DNA from: a virus
DNA: 22,500 bases
IMG/VR virus record: IMGVR_UViG_3300009103_000168
Coordinates: 1-22,500 of that record
Reading direction: 5' to 3' (one strand)
The position numbers and the translations under genes are program-made. Positions 9,379-17,130 of the stretch are shown here, piece by piece (the first letter of the stretch is position 1; the number at the start of each line of letters is the position of its first letter). The notes beneath the pieces were generated by a model that saw nothing but the letters and a program-made list of their open reading frames with translations, did no database searches and was not told the origin of the DNA.

Positions 9379-9549
9379 TTATTTTTTCATCGCCTTGTTC
9401 TCATCGTCCTTCTGTTTAATCAGCCTATCGAGGAACCACCTTCTAAGTTTAGTGGGCAAGCTGTAAGCCTCAATGAAACTCCAACCTCCATGATATTTTA
9501 AAATAAAGAACTCTTCGTAAACATATTGGGCGTATTCATCATTCAGGCC
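9379..9549 (-). CDS. Frameshift extension of the gp26-type gene (56 codons, no start codon)
   Basis: The frame is open from just after a TGA at 9565-9567 to TAA at 9379-9381. It encodes GLNDEYAQYVYEEF followed by 'YHGGWSFIEAYSLPTKLRRW' and a basic, polar tail. The composition and the aromatic/helical pattern look like real protein. There is no ATG, GTG or TTG between the upstream stop and the well-formed part; the first TTG lies at codon 31. It overlaps the end of the gp26-type gene across a T7 run, so the simplest reading is expression by +1 or -2 ribosomal slippage, giving a fusion of about 359 residues. Alternatives are a rare start (CTG at 9546) or an extra T in the assembly: with six T the two frames would be one gene. 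Function is inferred as the longer form of a tail assembly chaperone pair. Confidence 0.7.
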   Translation of the reverse strand, partial: GLNDEYAQYVYEEFFILKYHGGWSFIEAYSLPTKLRRWFLDRLIKQKDDENKAMKK

Positions 9550-10459
9550 AAAAAAACTGCGCCGTCATGGGCATCTCCACCTCGCTTTCCGAACCACAGT
9601 CTGGGCAGATGTATTGCAGAGATGTATCAACGTCTGGCTTCATCTTGACATACGATTGTCGGAGTACTCGTGCGTCATTTGCTGGCATGTTGTCGGCGAA
9701 CTTGTTAATAAGGTTCGAGTCAGTATGACCTGAGATATCAACAATCATTGCCCTGAATTGATCCGTCATTCGGCTTTCGCCAAGATTCGCCTTCTTCTTG
9801 TTCTGAGCCAACTTTTCAAGGCGCGTCTCATCAACGCCCGTAAGAAAGCGGATATTAACAATTGCCTTTGTGATTGGCAGTTGAAGTGAATAGCCGCGTG
9901 GGGTGCGCGTAACACTGTATTTTTCCACAAAAGCAGAATCAGGCACTGAAACAGTAGCATGAGACAGATCCCAGCTATGCTCATTTCGAGCAGCACAAAT
10001 AGGGCACTGGAGATTGACCTTATACTCTTCACCATAGCCGGTGATTCGAGCAGCAATCATTAGCGCGTTCTTGTCGCCTGTCAAGAGAGTGTCCGTATTG
10101 ATCTTATCAATGCACACGCTCTGAATCATTCGATCAATTGCAATGCCCTTCTTGAGAAGACTGCGTGAGGTTAGAATGTCCTCCTCTTTTGCCGTCATAA
10201 AGCGAATCTCAACGCTCTCCTTGTTGTGCCAAGGATGACCCTCTGGGTAATACTTTCCCTCGGATGGGAGGTCTACCATTTCAGTAGGGTTAACCCACTT
10301 CAGAAAGCTGTCGCTAGGATTAGCTGATTGAGGAGGGGCGGAAGCGGGGGCTGAAGAAGCCTGCTTCGACGCAGCGGCTGCTGCAACCTGCCCGCCATCC
10401 TCAAGGGCAGGTCCGGTCTTGGGAAGACCGGTTGTGCGGTCAACGTTTCTATCGCTCAT
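9539..10459 (-). CDS. 26: gp26-type baseplate hub / tail assembly protein (PF12322 family)
   Basis: The 306-residue product starts with a low-complexity Ala/Ser/Pro stretch (to about residue 50), then carries the family core: 'MVDLPSEGKYYPEGHPW' near 61-77, 'FMTAKEEDILTSRSLLKKG' near 87-105 and 'DRMIQSV' near 109. Two Cys pairs, C152/C155 (CPIC) and C295/C298 (CPDC), are likely to bind one zinc ion. T4 gp26 and gp51 are needed for hub assembly and lie just ahead of the tape measure block; this gene has the same place, between tube and tape measure genes. GAGAGG lies five bases before the ATG. The last codons cross a run of seven T, and a second frame without a start continues past the stop (see the entry at 9379-9549), so two products are likely. 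The family match is firm, the mechanistic role is inferred. Confidence 0.85.
   Translation of the reverse strand: MSDRNVDRTTGLPKTGPALEDGGQVAAAAASKQASSAPASAPPQSANPSDSFLKWVNPTEMVDLPSEGKYYPEGHPWHNKESVEIRFMTAKEEDILTSRSLLKKGIAIDRMIQSVCIDKINTDTLLTGDKNALMIAARITGYGEEYKVNLQCPICAARNEHSWDLSHATVSVPDSAFVEKYSVTRTPRGYSLQLPITKAIVNIRFLTGVDETRLEKLAQNKKKANLGESRMTDQFRAMIVDISGHTDSNLINKFADNMPANDARVLRQSYVKMKPDVDTSLQYICPDCGSESEVEMPMTAQFFWPE
9550..9556 (-). other. Candidate programmed frameshift site (T7 run)
   Basis: The coding strand reads CAG TTT TTT TGG CCT GAA TGA. After TTT TTT, skipping one T (+1), or re-reading two (-2), puts ribosomes on GGC CTG AAT in the downstream open frame. All tRNA re-pairing on a T run is possible. 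The zero-frame stop is only nine bases beyond the run, which could promote slippage. Confidence 0.6.
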
Positions 10460-10481
10460 GAAAACCTCTCGTTAAGTTAGT

Positions 10482-10500
10482 CGATATATTAAGTATATCG
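10482..10500 (-). promoter_or_regulatory. Inverted repeat upstream of the gp26-type gene
   Basis: CGATATA and TATATCG form a perfect seven-base inverted repeat around a five-base centre, 22 bases before the ATG. A degenerate copy of the repeated upstream element (7 of 10 bases, 10485-10494) lies inside it. It may be a promoter element, an operator or an mRNA hairpin; the sequence does not decide. Confidence 0.35.
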
Positions 10501-10534
10501 CAAATAAACTTTTTTTAAAGGTTTTTTTGAGAGT

Positions 10535-11155
10535 CTAGACGGCTCCCCTGCCCTTACCTTTCGGTCGAGGCATGGGGCGCTTGTTGAACCCACCTGCGAT
10601 GACATAGTTGGTGCCGCCGACCAACGAATTCATAGTCGCATAGTCATAGCGAATCGACACCGAAACGTTCACCATCTCATCAGAAGAATAGTCCAGCGAG
10701 CCAAACTCTGCCTTGGTGATGAAGGGGTTGTGCAATTCCCAATGCTCGACGACTTCGCCGTCAGCATTAAGCTGCTTAATCTCAGTGACGCCCATGGCTT
10801 CAACGGCACGCTTCTTGCTGATACCCGAGGGGTTGCCACCCTTGTTGTTGGTGCCAGAGGCATAGTCCAGACCGTCAGGATAATCGTACCCCATTTGGCG
10901 CAAAAGGTTCATCATTGATGCAGCAGAATCAGGCTGGATAGGGTCGCCCAAGACAACCTCGATCGGTTGCCACTCGACACGACCGGGATGGTAAAAGGTG
11001 TGCCCCAGAAATTGGGTCGAACTCTCCGTAATTGTGAAGTTCGGCTTAGTTGTCGACTTCAGTATCCACGCTGGGATCTGATTAAAACTCATGACCCAGT
11101 TATAAGCCTTCTTGGGCTCGCTGTTTGGGTCGCTCCAAAATAATCCTTTTGCCAT
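10535..11155 (-). CDS. 19: Tail tube protein, gp19-like
   Basis: The tube is the inner channel for DNA, built of stacked hexamers. I start the protein at ATG 11155 ('MAKGLFWSDPNSEPKKAYNW', 206 residues) because AGGAG lies ten bases upstream; an in-frame GTG at 11185 would place the ribosome site inside the gene. T4 gp19 has 163 residues. Matching features are the N-terminal segment, 'FTITESSTQFLGHTFYHPGR' near residues 40-59, the strand 'EWQPIEVVLGDPI', 'MMNLLRQMGY', and the late 'FITKAEFGSLDYSSDEMVNV' strand pair where the tube protein packs into its ring. The C-terminus ends in a Lys/Arg/Gly/Pro tail. It follows the sheath gene by 87 bases, as in T4 where 18 and 19 are adjacent. Confidence 0.9.
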   Translation of the reverse strand: MAKGLFWSDPNSEPKKAYNWVMSFNQIPAWILKSTTKPNFTITESSTQFLGHTFYHPGRVEWQPIEVVLGDPIQPDSAASMMNLLRQMGYDYPDGLDYASGTNNKGGNPSGISKKRAVEAMGVTEIKQLNADGEVVEHWELHNPFITKAEFGSLDYSSDEMVNVSVSIRYDYATMNSLVGGTNYVIAGGFNKRPMPRPKGKGRGAV

Positions 11156-11196
11156 TTTTTTGATTCTCCTATAATCTAGAACCACGAGGGGTCTGT

Positions 11197-11206
11197 ATTA
11201 ATTAGT
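11197..11206 (-). promoter_or_regulatory. Degenerate copy of the repeated upstream element
   Basis: The coding strand reads ACTAATTAAT, 41 bases before the tube ATG and after the sheath stop; seven of ten bases match ACTATTTATA. A weak five-pair hairpin (11211-11226) precedes it. Confidence 0.3.
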
Positions 11207-11242
11207 TCTTGAGAGGAATTTCTCTCGATTCTATTTTATTTT

Positions 11243-14200
11243 TTAGTCTGCGAACGAAGCACCGTTCCTAGCAATCACGAAATCAAGAGCAATAAACTCA
11301 ATGGCTCTCGTCGGCGCAAGCAGAATCTTCGCATACATAATGTTTCTCTCGATCAAGTCCTCTGTAGTCGTTGAACTATCAAGAACCAACTTGTAAGCAG
11401 AGAGACCGAATCGTCCCTTAACAGAAGCTAAGAGCTGATCGGCTGGTCCCTTAAATCGGTTCCAAGTCTCAGAAACATTCTGGTCAAACAAGGTCGTCGC
11501 GGCAATCTTTGAAATTTCTCTCTTGAGGAAGATCATCAACCGTCGAACATTAATTCTGTCCAGTGCGGAGGTTGTAACCTGCAAGGTCTTCTGACCAAAG
11601 ATTACGATACCCTCAGCAGGGAACTGCGCGATTGGATTAATGTTTGCATCATAAAGCTTGTCCCTCTCCTTCTGGTTAAGCTTCGCACGAACACCGACAA
11701 CTGTAATACCAGCCGCGCCGTTCTCACTCAACCCGCCTCTGGTAAATCCAGCAGGCGCAAACCAGAGTTCTTCTCTTCGGTCGGTACTTGAGAACACGCC
11801 GAGAGCCGCCACAGAAGGAGGCACCCACAGTTTTGCGTTGTTGACCGTATCCGAAATTTGGACCCACGGGTAGTAGCCGCAACCATAGCTTGAGTTAATA
11901 TCTCGTGCCTTCAGGTTACTAATGGTGTCCGCCACCGTACCCATGTCTTCCCTGAGACCCTCTGTCGTCGGGACATAACCACCCTCAAGGTCAATAATCG
12001 CCAGCATGTCACCACGACCTTCGGCGACCTCAAGCATGTGGTCCGTCAAGTCAGGGTTGGTAATACCGGGGGCGCAAACAGCGTTTGTCTCGACGACATC
12101 AGCGTCCGAAACCGCATCAATAGCCATCTTCACGCTATTAAAGGCGTAGCCCGTAAGCTCAGTCCTTCCGTTCAGCGGAGGAGTGGTGCTCTTATTGTCG
12201 TTGCCACCCGTGCTGTTACGGAAAGGCTCTTGCTCAAGAATATCAAGACCGTCGAAGCCGCCAAACATCGGAGCCGTGAACTTATTAAATCCATGGTCCA
12301 GAACGTCGGTGTAGGCACCAGTCACAGCAGTCATCGAGGTTCCAGCATAGCGGGAGCCCTGAGTCCACTTTGCGTGGACGCCATCTTTCACGAGGTCGTC
12401 AAGCGTAAACACATCAGACTGGTCAGCCAACGTAGAGGCGGAGACGTGCTGCGCTGTGTTGCCCTTTGCCTTGGCGAGACAGTCAGAGGTCTCAGCATAC
12501 GGCTGGAGGCTTCCGCTAGCGCTAGGCACCGTCGTTCCAGCAGTGCCGTCAACACCGTCGGGGGCGTAACAATAAACAATATCTGTTCCTGCCGCTGGGA
12601 AGGCGCGCGAAATATCCTTAACAGATGCTTCGAACTGCTTCGTGACGCTACCATCAGTTGCCTTAAGTCGAGTTGTGTCCAGACCGAAGAAAGTCTTAGT
12701 CGGATCGGACAGCGAACCGGAGCGCGAAGAGAGCGTCATCGGGTGCTTCGGGAACTGTGCCGAGTAAACGTGGTCGTCGTGACCGCCTGATGCACCGCTA
12801 ACAAACAAATCTGCGGTGCCCTTCGATTTGGCGGGAGAGGTCTTGCCAACGACACTTAATTTGGTATCCAAATCCGCACCGGACATGTCCTTCAGGTGAA
12901 GCGAGTTCGCCGAAGCACGTTGCATACGCCACCCCAGCATACGAGGTGCGCCGATGAAGCCGAACGGAAGGTACTTCGCATCAGTTGCGGCGTCGTCGAC
13001 ATCCGCATTCATACGAACGCGCAGGAACCGTCCCGTCACAGGGTAGTTGCCCTTAAGCACCCAACGTCGCTCTGATTCGGTCCACTCATAGTACTGATCA
13101 CCAATCTTCTTGGCAATATAGTTCTCAGCGTTCGGATTTAAAGTGCAATTCGCATACCGCTCAATATACTCTGGCGCGCCATCCTTATCGTCAATCTTTC
13201 TAATATTAACGGAGAACGTTCCATAGGGATCTTGCTTGTTGGTCGACGCCTTGACATCCTCAATGGAAATCTTAACATTGTTCTGGCACCACTCACCGTC
13301 ATCAAGACCCTCCAAGCGGAAGAGCTTCTGTTGCGTTGCCGCAGCAAATGATCCGGTAGCAGTACCAAGATCCTGACCAATAAACCAACCGGTTCTCGCA
13401 GGCTGCGTATTGCGTAAGTTAGAGCCCCACGGAAGGTCTGACGCCAAATCGGTGGCACTAGCTGATGTCCGCAAGCCAAGAATAACCGCCTGATGCGACT
13501 CGGCTGCACTGGAAGTTCCGCAAATATCAATAACATTTCTCTCGAACGTCTGTCCAAGGAAGTAGTTCTTTGTCTGAGTCGAAACCGTACCGTTAAGCAA
13601 GGTTGGGTTAGTGTTGAGACGATCGCGAATATACCGCTTGTCATCGGGGTCCAAGCCAACCTCGCAGTCCTCGACCACGCCGCCCGAACTGTCCTTAACC
13701 AAGACGCGGAAAGTGTGCCCCTTGGCAACATTCTTAACCATCAGCGCAGAACCGGAGTTTGAAACATCAGTCGTATTAACTTGCGCGCCGGAAAGCTCAA
13801 CGGCGCCGTCCTTGAGATAGAAGATTGCAGCTAGCGTGCCGCTGGTCATAGTAGTCTTAACATCAGAGCCGGACTCAAAAATAAACATTCCGTAGGCGCT
13901 ACCAGATGTCCATGAGGTGCCAGCCCCGGCATCGACGGGCTCGACGCCGACCTTCCAGCCAGCCTCAGCAGGCTGCCCAGTAGATGCGTCATCGTGAGAA
14001 CGACCCAAGAGGCGAACAATCTGAGCACGAGGCGTGCTGGCTAACCACGCCTGAGCAGCATAAGAGGCGTAACAAGGCGCGATGGCGTTGCCGTCTCTCC
14101 AGACGTCTCCGCCCGATTTACCGGGAACGGGATTTCCGAATTGCTCAACAAACTCAGCAAATGTTGAAACAGGGACCGGCCTCAAAGAGGGTCCTCTTGC

Positions 14201-14317
14201 GAATCGCCCAATAATTACCGGACCTACCGCAGCCGGGGGACCGGGGCGTTGAGAGTTGTCAATCTCATTTACATAAATTCCGGGGGATACGAACTTAAAT
14301 TGTTTACTGTCAGCCAT
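11243..14317 (-). CDS. 18: Tail sheath protein, gp18-like, 1024 residues
   Basis: The sheath surrounds the tube and contracts to drive it through the cell envelope. The N-terminus 'FKFVSPGIYVNEIDNSQRPG' (residues 8-27) followed by 'VGPVIIGRFARGPS' is typical of phage sheath proteins. The conserved C-terminal part, about residues 829-1024, has 'WVPPSVAALGVFSSTD', 'WFAPAGFTRGG', 'INPIAQFPAEGIVIFGQKTL' and 'INVRRLMIFLKREI', and ends in 'APTRAIEFIALDFVIARNG'. T4 gp18 has 659 residues; the roughly 365 extra ones lie in the middle, a Gly/Ser/Thr/Asp-rich region, probably outward-facing protrusion domains. AGGAG lies ten bases before the ATG. A perfect copy of the repeated upstream element lies 60 bases upstream, and the tube gene follows directly. 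Confidence 0.95.
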   Translation of the reverse strand: MADSKQFKFVSPGIYVNEIDNSQRPGPPAAVGPVIIGRFARGPSLRPVPVSTFAEFVEQFGNPVPGKSGGDVWRDGNAIAPCYASYAAQAWLASTPRAQIVRLLGRSHDDASTGQPAEAGWKVGVEPVDAGAGTSWTSGSAYGMFIFESGSDVKTTMTSGTLAAIFYLKDGAVELSGAQVNTTDVSNSGSALMVKNVAKGHTFRVLVKDSSGGVVEDCEVGLDPDDKRYIRDRLNTNPTLLNGTVSTQTKNYFLGQTFERNVIDICGTSSAAESHQAVILGLRTSASATDLASDLPWGSNLRNTQPARTGWFIGQDLGTATGSFAAATQQKLFRLEGLDDGEWCQNNVKISIEDVKASTNKQDPYGTFSVNIRKIDDKDGAPEYIERYANCTLNPNAENYIAKKIGDQYYEWTESERRWVLKGNYPVTGRFLRVRMNADVDDAATDAKYLPFGFIGAPRMLGWRMQRASANSLHLKDMSGADLDTKLSVVGKTSPAKSKGTADLFVSGASGGHDDHVYSAQFPKHPMTLSSRSGSLSDPTKTFFGLDTTRLKATDGSVTKQFEASVKDISRAFPAAGTDIVYCYAPDGVDGTAGTTVPSASGSLQPYAETSDCLAKAKGNTAQHVSASTLADQSDVFTLDDLVKDGVHAKWTQGSRYAGTSMTAVTGAYTDVLDHGFNKFTAPMFGGFDGLDILEQEPFRNSTGGNDNKSTTPPLNGRTELTGYAFNSVKMAIDAVSDADVVETNAVCAPGITNPDLTDHMLEVAEGRGDMLAIIDLEGGYVPTTEGLREDMGTVADTISNLKARDINSSYGCGYYPWVQISDTVNNAKLWVPPSVAALGVFSSTDRREELWFAPAGFTRGGLSENGAAGITVVGVRAKLNQKERDKLYDANINPIAQFPAEGIVIFGQKTLQVTTSALDRINVRRLMIFLKREISKIAATTLFDQNVSETWNRFKGPADQLLASVKGRFGLSAYKLVLDSSTTTEDLIERNIMYAKILLAPTRAIEFIALDFVIARNGASFAD

Positions 14318-14346
14318 GTTTTTATATCTCCTACTTGTGCTTGAAT

Positions 14347-14360
14347 CGTCGTGCGCGACG
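14347..14360 (-). promoter_or_regulatory. Short hairpin in the sheath 5' leader
   Basis: CGTCG and CGACG pair around a four-base loop, between the repeated upstream element and the ribosome site of the sheath gene. It could affect mRNA stability or translation; it may also be chance in a GC-rich patch. Confidence 0.25.
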
Positions 14361-14377
14361 CGCGGCGTTGTTACTGA

Positions 14378-14387
14378 TATAAATAGT
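14378..14387 (-). promoter_or_regulatory. Repeated upstream element, exact copy (ACTATTTATA)
   Basis: It lies in the 117-base gap between the gp15-like stop and the sheath start, 60 bases before the sheath ATG. Distance and position suit a promoter for sheath and tube. No -35 box shared with the other copies is seen. Confidence 0.5.
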
Positions 14388-14434
14388 ATTGTCTTTCCCT
14401 AAAAGTCAGTTCAAGTAATTCTTTTTGGGAGCGC

Positions 14435-15355
14435 CTATTTGTCGTCAGCGTGAGTATCAAACTGCTCACTGAAGAGACCTCGCAGGTCATCTTCTTCCAT
14501 CCATTCGTTGATATCCCCTAAAACAACACGTTCGCGTCCATAAACAGCTTTCACGGCAGTTTGTCTTCTGACAACGTGCGGTTGTGGTTGATTGGGACCT
14601 TCGCCGAGGAAGTAGCCATTAACAATCATCTTCAATTGTGTCTCGTAAACTCGTTCCTCGTTCTCCATCGTGCTAATGTTGTTATTCGGAGTTAAGTCCG
14701 CTTCAAAATGAGAGACGTAACTATGATGATCGCTGGCTTGAATCCTGAAATCACTCTTTTGACCACTTTTGACCAAAAACGGCTGGACCAATTCATTAAT
14801 TTGCTGTTGATATCCTGCGCGAATTGATATTGTATAATTACAATCAACATACACTGGGACCGGGACAGTGATCATGTCGTAAACGACCGTCGTGCTTGGA
14901 TGCTTGCTCCAGTTTTTCATATTCCGCTGACCACGACCAACTTCAGGACCACTAATAGCTCCTTTGCGACGGGCTGTTGCCGCATTAGTTTGGCGTGCGG
15001 TCTTGGTTTGGTTTATCACCTTGCCGATCGTAAATTGATTTCGCATTCGATCGCGCACTTGAGGCATATGAATCCCCATCGCGCCCTTACGCACCGGGTC
15101 CTTAACAATCCCGGTCCTCTCAATAGTAATCAGAGGCAAAATTAGGGTGCCGTCGTCATCTCTTAGATCTTTATTTTTCTTTCGCTGATAAGAGCGCTCC
15201 GGGGCAACCCATAAAACCGGAACCTTCCGCCACCCATCGAAGCGCGACGAAAACAACGCCATCTCATCTTTTACATAACGCAAGACGGCACCGTCAATCG
15301 ACTCCAAATTCGAAGGAGGCAATATATAGTCGTATTCTTCCTCAGACCTCGCCAT
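14435..15355 (-). CDS. Tail terminator / sheath stabiliser, gp15-like
   Basis: I start at ATG 15355 ('MARSEEEYDYILPPS', 306 residues): AGGGGGT lies six bases upstream. The longer frame start at 15391 has no ribosome site. The start overlaps the end of the gp14-like gene by 14 bases. T4 gp15 (272 residues) caps the tube and sheath and joins the tail to the head. The resemblance is in the middle: 'YDMITVPVPVYVDCNYTISI' near residues 155-174 followed by an amphipathic helix 'QQQINELVQPF', like the strand and helix of gp15 in which the tail end hexamer forms, and a late 'YETQLKMIVNGYFLGEG' strand. The N-terminal basic region 'ERSYQRKKNKDLRDDDG' also fits an end-capping protein. Position between gp14-like and sheath genes supports the call; I rate the family match as likely, not certain. 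Confidence 0.7.
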   Translation of the reverse strand: MARSEEEYDYILPPSNLESIDGAVLRYVKDEMALFSSRFDGWRKVPVLWVAPERSYQRKKNKDLRDDDGTLILPLITIERTGIVKDPVRKGAMGIHMPQVRDRMRNQFTIGKVINQTKTARQTNAATARRKGAISGPEVGRGQRNMKNWSKHPSTTVVYDMITVPVPVYVDCNYTISIRAGYQQQINELVQPFLVKSGQKSDFRIQASDHHSYVSHFEADLTPNNNISTMENEERVYETQLKMIVNGYFLGEGPNQPQPHVVRRQTAVKAVYGRERVVLGDINEWMEEDDLRGLFSEQFDTHADDK

Positions 15356-15836
15356 TGAAGACCCCCTTTCGAGCCTTAATACACTCTGCAAGAATCTCCA
15401 TTCGAGCGTCTACATCACCGAAAATCTGCTCTGGCTCGCTAAGCTGTGCTATCTCATAATAAGTGGAGCCATAGTACACAAAATCGCCAACTCGAACATA
15501 CAAGTCCTGATCATCAGTCAGTCGTCGCTTGTGAAAATGAACTTTGATATTGCTGCGTCGATCCACTCCATATTGGTTGGTAATAGACTTGCTCTCTGGT
15601 CCTTCCACCAAAACGTATACTCGAACCGGAGGCAAAAATGTTTTTTTAATTGCCTCACCATAAACAGGATGAAAATTTGTATGTTGTGTGCTGATCGGAT
15701 AATAAAGAATCTGCTGACCAATAACGCGCTCGATAAGCTCATCATTAACCTGCTTAACCAAATCCTTTTCCTTCGCTCCCGTAAACAAAGGGGGCGGAGG
15801 ATTAGAGGGCTGAGACCATTTATTATTCTGAGACAT
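15342..15836 (-). CDS. Neck protein, gp14-like
   Basis: The 164-residue product has a Pro-rich start, 'ILYYPISTQHTNFHPVYGEA' at about residues 43-62, 'NQYGVDRRSNIKVHFHKR' at 86-104, 'YVRVGDFVYYGSTYYEIAQL' near 112-132 and 'EPEQIFGD' after it. The last two resemble the 'GDLIYFP..NSLFEINWVEP' part of T4 gp14 as I remember it; gp14 (256 residues) forms a ring below gp13 at the neck. The gene begins six bases after the gp13-like stop and its 3' end overlaps the gp15-like start, the same order as T4 genes 13-14-15. It is shorter than gp14, lacking the C-terminal extension. GGGGTGA serves as ribosome site across the gp13 stop. Confidence 0.6.
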   Translation of the reverse strand: MSQNNKWSQPSNPPPPLFTGAKEKDLVKQVNDELIERVIGQQILYYPISTQHTNFHPVYGEAIKKTFLPPVRVYVLVEGPESKSITNQYGVDRRSNIKVHFHKRRLTDDQDLYVRVGDFVYYGSTYYEIAQLSEPEQIFGDVDARMEILAECIKARKGVFNGEV

Positions 15837-15842
15837 TGATTA

Positions 15843-17087
15843 TCACCCCGTGAAAATTGAAGCCGGAATTGTGCTGTTGAGCTTGTTGGCATTTTCTGCC
15901 AACGTCGCGTCCGTTTCAACCAGTTTATCATAGGTCAAGGAATCTAAGATCTCTTTCAACTCATCCCTCAACATCTGCTGTTCTTCTTTCGCCTGTCCAA
16001 GAAGATCCTGAGCGTTCATTTGAACGTCTTTGCCGGGAATCGGAATCGACTGGAATTTGCCTCGGACCTGACCAAGCACCTCCTTACAAAGAGCCAAGGA
16101 GAACCTACGGATCCACTGCTTTCCAATTGAGTTAATGCTTTCATATGGAATATTGCCAAACGGAATTGTATTAAGATTATTAACACCGTCCACGCCCATC
16201 TTCCTCGTTGAATCCTCGTCCCAAGCATCACCCGGCACAAAGAATTTAAACCAAAACTTCGTAGGCGCGTTGCCTGTGGGTGCCGGGAAGAGCCTTAGCT
16301 TGTTGTCTATAAGCTCGTAAGAATAGTGAGAAGTTCTGACCGACAAGGCGTCCTCATAAGCCATGGCTTGGAGCCTGTTCTGCCAAACTGGAATTATCTC
16401 GTATGTAGACTCATCTGCATACTGACCGTAAGTGCCCAAGTTGCCAACAACGTTCACACCACCGTAGTAACCATAATACCTCCACATCGCATTAGCCGTT
16501 TTATAATAAACGTTTGTGATGACAATTCTCTTGTTATTGACCTTGTTGTAAAAATGTGAGGTAGCATCTGCGGAGGCGTCCTGCACAATCTCTTGTAGGT
16601 CATAGTCTTGTTGCTCATCAACTGTCGTTATAGATGCCGAGTAATAGCGAATAGAGCCGTTCGTGCCAGCCTCGATGGCAGTAGCTTCAGACACCCTTCT
16701 CGCATAATCAAAAGTAAATCTCGGGTATTTGGTGGTGACAGAAGAGCCTGTTGTTAGCTCACCCTTGTGATCAAAACTGCCAGTAGAATTGCCCAGCACG
16801 TTTGAAAGGATGTTCTTTCCTTGATGAAGATTCACCAAATAAGAATACTCTAGAACCGCCTCTTCATACGCAGAATAAACACTCGCGTCCTTGATCTCGA
16901 TATCAAGCACGTCGCCGCCCAGCTTTTTGTAAACATAGGCAACCTGTTGAGCAGCGCCCGAAAGAAAAGCTGTCGACGTGGAATAAACCCCGTAGGGAAG
17001 AGCCGACGAGACATCGGCGGTCGATCCTGTTACGGAAAGCTTAGATACAGAAACAGTGCTTGCTGGAGTTAAAGTTGGTGCTGCCAT
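15843..17087 (-). CDS. 13: Neck / head completion protein, gp13-like
   Basis: The 414-residue product has a Ser/Thr/Ala-rich N-terminus and then the family's pattern: 'VYSAYEEAVLEYSYLVN' near residues 68-84, a central beta-rich region with many Tyr, and the C-terminal section 'IPYESINSIGKQWIRRFSLA' near 313-332 followed by 'LCKEVLGQVRGKF', 'IPIPGKDVQMNAQDLLGQA' and an acidic helix. This last part is what I recognise from cyanophage and other T4-type gp13 proteins. T4 gp13 is about 309 residues, so this one has extra N-terminal sequence. gp13 with gp14 forms the neck that seals the filled head and receives the tail. AGGAG lies nine bases before the ATG; a copy of the repeated upstream element lies 20 bases before it. 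Confidence 0.85.
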   Translation of the reverse strand: MAAPTLTPASTVSVSKLSVTGSTADVSSALPYGVYSTSTAFLSGAAQQVAYVYKKLGGDVLDIEIKDASVYSAYEEAVLEYSYLVNLHQGKNILSNVLGNSTGSFDHKGELTTGSSVTTKYPRFTFDYARRVSEATAIEAGTNGSIRYYSASITTVDEQQDYDLQEIVQDASADATSHFYNKVNNKRIVITNVYYKTANAMWRYYGYYGGVNVVGNLGTYGQYADESTYEIIPVWQNRLQAMAYEDALSVRTSHYSYELIDNKLRLFPAPTGNAPTKFWFKFFVPGDAWDEDSTRKMGVDGVNNLNTIPFGNIPYESINSIGKQWIRRFSLALCKEVLGQVRGKFQSIPIPGKDVQMNAQDLLGQAKEEQQMLRDELKEILDSLTYDKLVETDATLAENANKLNSTIPASIFTG

Positions 17088-17107
17088 TCATGTGTTCTCC
17101 TATCAAC

Positions 17108-17117
17108 TATAAATAGT
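17108..17117 (-). promoter_or_regulatory. Repeated upstream element, exact copy (ACTATTTATA)
   Basis: It lies 20 bases before the gp13-like ATG and sits inside a six-base inverted repeat (CAACTA ... TAGTTG, loop TTTA). The short distance to the ribosome site leaves little leader if it is a -10 box. Confidence 0.45.
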
Positions 17118-17130
17118 TGGCGGGAGAGGT

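Noticed and set aside
11211-11226. GAGAG/CTCTC hairpin after the sheath gene as a terminator
   Set aside because: Only five pairs and no T run on the coding strand; sheath and tube are probably transcribed together at least in part.
12038-12790. 250-codon plus-strand frame inside the sheath gene
   Set aside because: Antisense shadow of the sheath gene with Arg/Val/Ser-rich composition and no ribosome site.
15356-15391. Longer start for the gp15-like protein at 15391
   Set aside because: It has no ribosome site and would overlap the gp14-like gene by 50 bases, whereas ATG 15355 has AGGGGGT at six bases.
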